DNA of 64,000 nt from Struthio camelus (Eukaryota; Chordata; Aves; Struthioniformes; Struthionidae): NCBI RefSeq assembly GCF_040807025.1, contig NC_090943.1:23093213-23157212 (forward strand), given 5' to 3'. A program made the position numbers and the translations under genes. The notes beneath the pieces are model-generated. The model saw only the letters and a program-made list of their open reading frames with translations, ran no database searches and had not been told where the DNA came from. Positions 52,901 to 59,671 of this stretch are shown piece by piece; the first letter of the stretch is position 1, and every line of letters begins with the position of its first letter.

Positions 52901-54515
52901 CCCCCCTCTAATGAAGTGGAATCAATGCAATCTAATATTATGATTTACTAACAAAAAGAAAATCAAAACAATGAAGCTGCAACTCTTCCTTCCTTTCCCA
53001 AGATCTGTTTGGTGGCACCCTTATGGTGGCAATATTTCTCAGCACTAAAAGCCAACAGAAGTTATTTTGCAACTAGTCCTCTGCTTAGGGATATCTTGGT
53101 GTAGTCCTTGAGGGAAGGAAGGGAGAGGCAGACTGCTGTATTGAATAAAAAGAATCCTGGCAGTATTCAGGGTTCCTTGGGGAGCAGGGGAGTCCTTGAT
53201 TCTCCCTCAAAGAGTTTTTCAGTTCAGAAAAAAAAAAAACAAACAAATCTTCAAATCAATAATTAAATCAGAAGACTTTATTAAAAGACTTGGGGAGGGA
53301 GGTGGCAGGAGGCTTAAGGAAAAAAGAGTCTAGATATCTACACATCTCCTTTGCCAGGAAGGGACTATTTGATACACAAACGTAACATGTACACACACAG
53401 AGACTGCGCTCTGGTATTTACAGAATTAGAAAGGGATATGTTCACTCCGTTGACAAGACTATTAAAGGAACTCCGGGTATACCTGCCTCCAAAAACTTGC
53501 AAAGCTGTACTGCACAAAAGAAATAGAAAAGAAAAAAAAAACCCTCTCCCCCCAAATCCTGAACTTTTAATAGTTTTAAAGTGAGGATGATGCTTTCTTT
53601 TGGAAATCTGATGAGAAAACAACAACATTAGTAACATTGCTTTGTTTGCTCCAAACGCATATCTTCAAGAAAAACAGTACAAACATATGACAAATTGTCT
53701 ATGTTATCCTCCTACCAAGCAAAGATAATTAAACAAGGTTAACTAAAATAAATAAATAAAAACATAATTTCCTATTGTTAATGACAACAGTCTGAGACAA
53801 AAGTGGTGGCAGCTACAAGTTTTGAACTCCAGAGAAAAGCACGGGCTGTTAGTGGAGGAAGGCAGCGGTAGGTAGGGACTGTAGGATCCCCTTACAGTCC
53901 TTTTATTCTTGTTTCGAGAAGAGAATTTCTTGGGTCACTAAGTGTTTCTAATTAACTAATAACTTTTACCAAAATAAAACTTTACTTTAAAGACGCCAAC
54001 ATACGTTCGTTTTTCCAAACAGCACAGATAAAAACAGCGTGATTTTAACGGGAGACCCCAGTTTAGAACAGAAAGACGGTCTGCAGAAAACGAGCAAGAA
54101 CTTGATCGCCCATCAAAGCTTCCGCTGCTGCACCGGTGAGAAAACGAATCCGAGAGGCAGCCGCGCCTGCCGCTACGCCAACTCAAGAGCGCGCCGCAGG
54201 CTCCGCGGCTCTCCAAGAGCCGCCGGGGACAAACAAAGCGGGAGGGGGAACGGTGGGGGCACACTGAGTAAGAGAAATAAAGCGACTCCGGGCATGAGGC
54301 ACTGCAGAACCAGCCCTCGAGACCTCTGTACGAAGAAGAGCCCAACTTTCGCCGTGGCGCGGCCCCAGAGAGCCCCGGAGGGGACAGGGAGAGGAGGCGG
54401 CCCGGTCCCCTGCCCGCGGCCCCTCGCCCTCAAGGGCTCCACAACCCCCCGCGGCGGCCCCGCGCCCACCTTGGTTGCAGAAGAGACTCCACAGCTTCGC
54501 GAAGATCAGGCCCAT
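40881..54515 (-). CDS. ARL5B: ADP-ribosylation factor-like GTPase 5B, six coding exons
   Basis: Coding exons in order are 54515-54470, 48876-48816, 47590-47443, 44358-44275, 42567-42416 and 40929-40881. Their lengths (46, 61, 148, 84, 152, 49) sum to 540 nt, 179 codons plus stop, the usual length of ARL5B. All introns are GT/AG and all phases match. The protein has Gly2 (N-myristoylation in this family), P-loop GLDNAGKT at residues 23-30, switch I with Thr47, switch II WDIGGQE at 65-71, NKQD at 125-128 and a CAL motif near 158-160. ARL5 proteins sit on the trans-Golgi network and recruit the GARP tether for endosome-to-Golgi transport. I call ARL5B rather than ARL5A because of [20 protein letters not shown] and the ending IGVR. 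Residue 175 is His, where I recall Arg in mammals. The gene is divergent from NSUN6. Confidence 0.97.
40930..42415 (-). other. ARL5B intron 5
   Basis: GT/AG intron of about 1.5 kb. It is AT-rich and I see no other gene or clear repeat in it. Confidence 0.9.
42416..42567 (-). CDS. ARL5B: ARL5B coding exon 5 (NKQD guanine-specificity motif)
   Basis: The exon encodes residues 114 to 164, [15 protein letters not shown] through CCALTGEG (first two bases of the last Gly codon). It carries the NKxD motif that reads the guanine base. The acceptor is cttctag|GAT and the donor GAAGG|gtaaat. Confidence 0.97.
42568..44274 (-). other. ARL5B intron 4
   Basis: GT/AG intron of about 1.7 kb. It contains a 15-nt A run merging into a GA-rich stretch at 43923-43956. 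No other gene is seen. Confidence 0.9.
44275..44358 (-). CDS. ARL5B: ARL5B coding exon 4
   Basis: The exon is 84 nt and encodes residues 86-113, [15 protein letters not shown] through YRMLAHE. The acceptor is ttttcctag|TTC and the donor CATGAG|gtat. It begins and ends in phase 0, so skipping it would remove 28 residues without a frameshift, although it contains a core beta strand of the G domain. Confidence 0.97.
44359..47442 (-). other. ARL5B intron 3
   Basis: GT/AG intron of about 3.1 kb. It holds a MIR-like fragment (45893-45975), an A-rich CAAA-type tract at 45497-45528 and a G-rich patch (46808-46829). The plus-strand open frames here show no recognisable domain. Confidence 0.9.
45893..45975 (+). 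mobile_element. MIR-like SINE fragment in ARL5B intron 3
   Basis: CCATTTACAGACAAGGAAAC followed by AGAGAGAAAAGCTGCATGCA and AAGTCAGTAA resembles the MIR core (CATTTTACAGATGAGGAAAC, CAGAGAGGTTAAGTAACTTG). Recognised by eye. Confidence 0.4.
47443..47590 (-). CDS. ARL5B: ARL5B coding exon 3 (switch I and II)
   Basis: The exon runs from Phe36/Leu37 to Glu85 and includes the switch I region ([11 protein letters not shown]) and the switch II DxxGQ motif ([10 protein letters not shown]). The acceptor is tttctttag|CTTGATG and the donor is GAG|gtatgtg. The reading frame continues without interruption from exon 2. Confidence 0.97.
47591..48815 (-). other. ARL5B intron 2
   Basis: GT/AG intron of about 1.2 kb with canonical ends. 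Nothing else is recognised in it. Confidence 0.9.
48816..48876 (-). CDS. ARL5B: ARL5B coding exon 2 (P-loop)
   Basis: The exon encodes [20 protein letters not shown] and the first two bases of Phe36, so it carries the nucleotide-binding P-loop. The acceptor is tatatgcag|AG and the donor is TT|gtaagtat, close to consensus. The acceptor's pyrimidine tract is split by a GT dinucleotide repeat, described separately. Confidence 0.97.
48885..48903 (-). repeat. GT6 plus T7 tract in the ARL5B intron 1 acceptor
   Basis: On the minus strand a T run is followed by six GT units, then ATATGCAG and exon 2. The dinucleotide repeat therefore occupies about positions -9 to -20 of the acceptor. UG repeats in this position are known binding sites for TDP-43 and CELF proteins, as in CFTR exon 9. 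Confidence 0.85.
50830..50871. repeat. Two identical 21-bp units, each with an inner palindrome
   Basis: The units at 50830-50850 and 50851-50871 are identical. Each contains GTGACT, a 4-nt GAAT spacer and AGTCAC, a perfect 6-bp inverted repeat, so the tandem pair has four alternating arms. Confidence 0.95.
51464..51480. repeat. A17 homopolymer in ARL5B intron 1
   Basis: A run of 17 A; a T17 run on the transcribed sense of ARL5B, away from any splice site. Confidence 0.95.
51752..51775. repeat. A11 plus GA microsatellite in ARL5B intron 1
   Basis: A run of 11 A followed by about six and a half GA units. Confidence 0.9.
54470..54515 (-). CDS. ARL5B: ARL5B coding exon 1 (start codon exon)
   Basis: The exon encodes [15 protein letters not shown] plus one base of the next codon. 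The ATG has G at -3 and G at +4, a strong Kozak context. The donor reads CAAG|gtgggc on the minus strand. Gly2 followed by an amphipathic helix is the membrane anchor of this family. The exon lies inside a CpG island, as expected for a housekeeping first exon. The 5' UTR extends to higher coordinates for an unknown distance. Confidence 0.96.
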
Positions 54516-54591
54516 GCCTGGGCTCGGCTCCCCGGGCGCGGCCGCCGGACCCCCGGGACACGGCGGGACCCCCGAGACCGTGGCGGGCGCA

Positions 54592-54610
54592 GCGGCGGCG
54601 GCGGCGGCGG
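54592..54610 (-). repeat. GCC trinucleotide repeat in the ARL5B 5' region
   Basis: About six GGC units on the plus strand, read as GCC on the ARL5B strand, lie 77-95 bases upstream of the ATG and so probably within the 5' UTR or core promoter. Confidence 0.8.
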
Positions 54611-55070
54611 ACGCAACCGCCGGCAGCTCCGGGGCGGGTTCGCGCGCTGCCCCGCCCCCCGGCCAACAGCCGGCCGCGCGAGGGGGTGGCTCAGCGTCGC
54701 GTCACGAGGTGCGTCATCACGCCCGCCGGCGACGGGTGGCTTTGCGTGAGGGCGCTCGGCGTCACTGCGTGCGGGTCGGGGGCGGGCGTGCCCGGGCCGG
54801 GGCGGCGCTGCCGTGTGGGAGCGGCGGGGCAGGCCTGGTAAGGTGCTGGTGCGTCTGGGGCGAGCTGCGAGCCGGGGCTGGGCCTTTCCCCGCGCTGGGG
54901 TGGGGTTGGCTGAGGTGTAGCGCGTCCCGGAAGGGCGGGAAGGCGTCCGCTGGGGTGGCCTGGAAAGGAAGAGCGCTGAGCGCCCACGCGGACCGCTTCC
55001 TTTTCCTGCCGCTTTTAACAGCGTCGCTCTGCCTCTCAGAGCTGTGGCTGCTCTGCGGCCTTCAGCGCGC

Positions 55071-55459
55071 AACAGTAGAAAGGCCCCTAGTTTTCAAGGC
55101 ACTCGGGGCTTTCCTATATAATAAAGCATTTTAAGAGTGATGGTCTCGTCTTAAGTTCTTATTATCGAAATTTTCATTTGTCTGGATGTCAGAGTTTTCC
55201 CACTTTTCAGCACTGTAAGAAAGTTCTCTAGAAGAGAACTAAACCCCTTTCTACCTTAGCAAAAGAGGTTGCGTGCGCTTAAGCACAGAGGAGATGGAAA
55301 TCGGTCTGTTTTATCCCTCTCAGCAGTATTTAAGCTTGCTCATGCAAAAAACAGCACTGTCAGCAGCTTTGATAAAATGAGCTTCTTTAGCTACTGGAGT
55401 TCTGCGCTGAACCCTCGCCAAAGCAATTACAGCATTGTCAACTTTTTCCTGCCCCCTCC
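55071..55459. other. AT-richer gap between the two CpG islands
   Basis: The composition falls back toward the local average here, so the promoter block consists of two islands rather than one. I see no exon in it apart from the poly(A)-like signal. Confidence 0.6.
55120..55125 (+). terminator. Plus-strand AATAAA between the two CpG islands
   Basis: A canonical hexamer is followed about 10 nt later by a GT-rich stretch (GTGATGGTCTCGTC). It lies about 600 bases from the ARL5B start, on the antisense strand, where promoter upstream transcripts commonly end. Confidence 0.4.
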
Positions 55460-55901
55460 TGACGAGGTGCTCTGCCTGCCAGCCGACCTCGAAGCCTTAG
55501 ACAGGGGGAAAGACGCTGCCAATACCGCTCCCGCAGCCCTGCAGCCAAAGGGGTGCAGCGCCTTCGGCCACGGGTCAGTAGCCCCGTCAGGGCGCTCGTT
55601 GCTCGCCGCGCCCGGGAACCGGCCGCGCTGGGTAGCCGCTCCTGTGGGCGGCGGAGGGAGGCGGGTCCGCGGTCCCGTCCCGCGGTGCCCGCGCCTCCAG
55701 CCCCGCCGGCCACGGGCCGATCTCAGGGTCTCCCTCAGGCCCCTGGGCCGCCTCTGCTGCGGCCCCTCAGGCGCACTAGAAGATCCCCACCGCTCCCGCT
55801 ACACCCCGACGGGCTCGTCCGCCCCGCTCCGCGCTGCGGCCCACAGAGGCGGCTCCGAGGGCGCCCCCGGCTCTGCCCCGGCGGCCGCTTTGGCGTGTCT
55901 G

Positions 55902-55915
55902 GTTGCCATGGTAAC
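55902..55915. promoter_or_regulatory. Perfect X-box (RFX factor site)
   Basis: GTTGCCATGGTAAC is a fully palindromic 14-bp match to the RFX X-box consensus GTYNCC-N2-RGNAAC. RFX2/3/4 use such sites about 50-150 bp upstream of start sites, often at ciliary genes. It is 33 bp upstream of a CCAAT box on the NSUN6 side. Confidence 0.85.
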
Positions 55916-55947
55916 AGCCGGATCGCCGGGGCGCTGCCCGCCCCCGA

Positions 55948-55952
55948 CCAAT
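55948..55952 (+). promoter_or_regulatory. CCAAT box of the NSUN6 promoter
   Basis: CCAAT in forward orientation sits in a GC-rich context about 70 bp upstream of the likely first-exon donor, the usual setting for NF-Y binding. Confidence 0.5.
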
Positions 55953-56022
55953 CCTCCGCGCCCGCGGAGGCGGGACTTCCTGCCGCTCCCCGGAGGAGGC
56001 GGGGCCAGCCGGGCGCGCGGCG

Positions 56023-59000
56023 GTAGGTGACGGCGTGGCGGGGCCGCTCCGCGCTGGGTCGGAGTGGTGGCGCTGGCGCCGGCGCCGCGGGCGGGCGGGC
56101 GGGCAGGGCGCGGCGCGGCACAAGCGCTCCCCTCCGCGGGTCTCTCGGCGCTCGCCGCCCTTGCGATGGCTCCTCGCGGCGCCACACCGCGCTGCCCGCT
56201 CTGCCTGCCGGGCGGCCCTCGGCTTTCTGCCCCTGGTGCCGCGAAGGGCCTCAGCGAGGCTGTGGAGAGTTGCGGCCGCATCCCCCCCCCCCCCCCCCGC
56301 CCCCGTCCCCCATCCCGGTGCTTTTAGTACCGGGGGGGGGAAGGAAGGAAGAGTCCCCAAATCCCGCTCCCCGAAACGGCGGGGAGGGACTCTTTGCTTC
56401 TGTGGGAGAGGGCTGGGAAGGAGCAGCAATGCCTGGGGAAGGCCTTGCTGCCCCTGGTAGGCGTGAGGGGGTGCAGTTAGGTCAAAGGCGTCTGGCCCGA
56501 CATCGACATCCTGCCCCTGGCAGTGGCTCCTGACAGAGGCCCGGGGAAACGTGGGCAGATGGTGAGCGTGGAGTGATGCTGCCTCGAGGGCTTCTTTTCT
56601 GAGATCAGTCAAGCCCAGAGCTCCCTTTCTAAAACCTGCCCTGTCCACAGAGTCCTGTGGCGTGGTGTATGGCACAGCTGGTCTGAAAAAAATACCTGTG
56701 GGCTTTCAACCTGCCACCTGTTAGGTCTGTTTGAAGTCTAACTCTTGTACTGGAAGAGAGACTATACCAGTCTCCCTTGTCAGTCTTCCTCACTACCACT
56801 TGTGAATTTAAAAGCTTTTATCATATCTCCTCTCAGCTGTTTAGCCTTTCCTAATTTGGAAGCCATTCCCCATCTTTATGTCATCACCTTTCTCCAAACC
56901 TTTCTAAGCTATATTATAGATTCTTTGAGATACAGGAGCGTACCTATAGTGCTCAGGTTGCAGGTTGTGTGGATATTCTTTAAACCTCCAGTTATGTATT
57001 TTTAATTTAGTTTCCAAACTGCTTACAATGATTTTATCCTTTTGACTGCTCTTTTTAACAGAGGAACTATTTTTTATTTGTGTGTTGTTCCTTTTCCTGA
57101 ACTAAGTGTAGTGATACTAGATTTCTTGCATTCGCTACTTGAATGCATGTGTTGAATCCACATATGTTGCACTTGCTGCAACAGAGCAGCTCTTCAGTGG
57201 CAACATTTTGTACTAGTCAGACCCTATGAACTAGTCAGGGTCAAAGACTCAACTTTTCCTGTTCTGTGTTCCTTGACTAAATACTTCATAAAGTGTTCAT
57301 TAGCAACGTTCAAAAAGCATATGGCATCATGCTTGTGCATGACATCTACCAAGACTACCCTGGGATTGCTGAAGTCCCCTATTAGTATTGCATTCCTGGT
57401 TTCTCTCTGGACCCTTGTTTTACTGCAGACATTGTAATATACTTGACATCCTGTTCAGAAGGATGGTAGTTTCTAACATATTGTACCTTTCCTATTAAGG
57501 CATAACATTTCAAACCACAGAGAGTCTGCATTACTTGTTGATACAGCTATGTTGTTAATTTGTACTATGGGACTAACACTTCCCTTTTATAGCATGTTCA
57601 TGCTTTTTCTTTGCAGTTCATGCAGTCTGTCCAGTTTGCAGTCATTTATGACAAAGAATTTTTCTTTTTGACCCCTTATGAGCACACATTACCTGGTATT
57701 ACTCAGTCACATTTTAAAATTGAGATACAAACTGTCATGCTGTCAGATCAGTTGTTGGGCTTCCATGAAGAAATAGCTGCGAGATCACCGTTATCATAAA
57801 ATACCTATTTCATATCTTTAAAAAATACCTTCATAATCTTAATACCAGAGCAATTCTAGGGCTAAATAATATATATTTCTATAAGTTTTCAAAGTCTGCT
57901 TAATTGCATTCAGGATTCCAAGTATGTTAAAAATTCACGAGTGTGTTTTTTTAGTGCTAGTTTATACTTATGAAGAAAATACTTTCTGAATGTGAACCAT
58001 ATGTTCTTTCTTTGCCTGTAATATAGGCATCCTAGAACAAGAGCTCAGAGGCATGATATGTCACATTGTCTGAAAATGTTAAAACCAAGCTTTAGTCATT
58101 TTGGTTGTAATATAAACTATTTTAGTACTATTAGGTTTAGTAGAAATACCAAAGTAAATTCTTCTCAGGCATTTTGCTATACGCTAAAAATAAGTTCATT
58201 GATTCCATTACAGCTTATTTCTTTCAAAGGCTGCGAAAGTTTTGAGTAAGGTGCTCAACCTCCCACCCATGAAACTGAAAATTGCCTTTGTCTGAGCTTG
58301 AAAATTAAGTCTAAAAAAGATAACAGTCTTCTAGCATGAAACTTCAACTGAATCTGGAATATCAAAAAAGATATTCTTGAGATCTTTTGTGTGATAGAAG
58401 TCACAAGCAGCCTCTCATTCAAACAGAATGTTTACCCAACATTCTGGTGCATGTTCTTTAAGTATATCTAATAAAATGAAAACTTAGCGTTCAAATTTCC
58501 TTATTATGGGTGGAGTAAACCTCACTGACAGTGCAGACTTCTCACTTTCCTTCCATTCAAGTTAGTTTAAATAAGCTATTAAATTCTTAGGAATTCTCAC
58601 TTCAGACTGAAGTGTGTATGTTTCAGGAGGTGTATATAATCTTCCAAAATACAGGCTATATGGAGGTGGGCAGATACAGTTTTGGGAAGATAGCTGCATC
58701 AAGCAAAGGGAAATAAAAATTGTATCAGGACTGAGCTACAGTAGGAACTTTGTAGCTGTTAAAGCAACTTCTGGAAACTTCCTCTGCCTTTTAACCATGT
58801 AATCTTTCATGAAAGAGCTTGAAGCTTTCGCAGTAAGGATCAGTAGAGCTTCTTTTGCATTAATTCTTCACTGGTTCTTCACTATGAAACAGACTTATGG
58901 AAAAACTTACACTGCTTCGTTAATTTTTTAAGTCTGTGAGAAGAATAACATTCCAGCCCACGTGTCGACACTTAAAGAATTTGGATCCTAAAAAGGTAAG

Positions 59001-59562
59001 CTTGAGAAAAATGAAATCTAACAGGGAAAAATTAGAAGATAATCTCTAGAAAAGGTTGCAATAACATAATGTAATAAATGAAAGTTTCAAAGACAGGACT
59101 TCAGAAGAGTCAGAGGTGATTAAATTTTGTGCAGAACCCTCATGAGTGAATTCCAGGACTAAACTACAAGTGTTCCTCTAGGACAATTAGAGGAACTTTA
59201 ATGGGACAGGGTTGAGAGGTGGTAACACACTTCCATCATGTTTTAAACACTCATACTGTACCTTTGGAAGGTGTGACTGGGAAGTATGTGACAGTAATGA
59301 AACCAGTAACCTCATTCTGATATGATTATTCTACACTGCAAATGCTAAACATGTTGATTAACCTATGCCAAAATGTAGTTAGCAACAGTATTACACTTAT
59401 ATCCTGAGCAACATTTGGAATTTTGAGTACAGCAACATTGCATTCTCCATCCAGGAGAATCAGAAAGGCCAGTGCAGCTTAGTTTGTGGTATATCTTATG
59501 TTACATTTACAAAATTAGAGATTGTGATAAATATTGCTAAGACAGCGTGTTGCTCATTTCAG
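56023..59562 (+). other. NSUN6: Probable NSUN6 first intron (5' UTR intron)
   Basis: The region between the promoter island and the first coding exon contains no recognisable coding exon. An acceptor tgctcatttcag|TTC ends it at 59562. The donor choice (56023 or 56562) is inferred, not proven. The upstream exon would be non-coding. Confidence 0.45.
56282..56340. repeat. C17 run, C-rich stretch and G9 run
   Basis: A run of 17 C (56282-56298) continues into a C-rich stretch with runs of 5, 5 and 3 C, then a run of nine G on the same strand (56332-56340). The G-rich complement has four or more G blocks and could form a G-quadruplex; the C and G runs could also pair as a hairpin. Confidence 0.85.
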
Positions 59563-59671
59563 TTCTTTACCAGCAGATTTTAAACACTAAAGGAAGATGG
59601 CTTTCTTCCCTAAAATATCCTTTCAACATGAAGTTGAAGAACATCTCAGCAAAGTATTCAGAAATAGTGAG
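59563..59671 (+). CDS. NSUN6: NSUN6 first coding exon (5' UTR plus 25 codons)
   Basis: Coding starts at 59597 and gives MAFFPKISFQHEVEEHLSKV and five more residues, ending on a whole codon at GAG|gtatgtg (59671/59672). An in-frame TAA at 59588-59590 rules out a longer N-terminus from this exon. The acceptor at 59561-59562 is preceded by a T-rich tract. Confidence 0.9.

Larger units (their letters stand above)
48877..54469 (-). other. ARL5B intron 1
   Basis: GT/AG intron of about 5.6 kb. It contains a GT repeat next to its acceptor, a duplicated 21-bp palindromic unit (50830-50871), a 17-nt A run (51464-51480) and a GA microsatellite (51763-51775). The donor end is GC-rich because it lies in the CpG island. 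No nested gene is seen. Confidence 0.9.
54110..55070. promoter_or_regulatory. ARL5B: CpG island with the ARL5B promoter and first exon
   Basis: This stretch is very GC-rich and full of CpG, unlike the AT-rich flanks. It contains ARL5B exon 1 and its 5' flank. GC boxes (CCCCGCCCC-like near 54650) and three CRE half-sites (CGTCA at 54700-54704, 54712-54716 and 54760-54764) lie upstream of the ATG. The long open frames read through here on both strands are composition artefacts: they are rich in Arg, Gly, Ala and Pro and lack any domain. Confidence 0.85.
55460..56560. promoter_or_regulatory. NSUN6: CpG island with the NSUN6 promoter
   Basis: A second GC- and CpG-dense block contains an X-box (55902-55915), a CCAAT box (55948-55952) and GC boxes (around 55990-56005). 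The order fits transcription to the right starting near 55960-56020. Candidate first-exon donors are GCG|gtaggt at about 56022/56023 and ATG|gtgagc at about 56561/56562. The open frames in this block are GC-composition artefacts. Confidence 0.8.

Noticed and set aside
54039-54749. Long plus-strand open frame (236 codons) in the left CpG island
   Set aside because: It is rich in Arg, Gly, Pro and Ala, runs antisense over ARL5B exon 1 and has no domain. High GC lowers stop frequency, so such frames are expected.
54475-55134. 219-codon plus-strand frame ending near the AATAAA
   Set aside because: No family resemblance and composition-driven over most of its length; the transcript may exist but coding is not supported.
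55776-56675. 299-codon minus-strand open frame in the right CpG island
   Set aside because: Low-complexity Arg/Ala/Pro/Gly composition, overlapped by equally long frames in other phases and on the other strand; a GC artefact.
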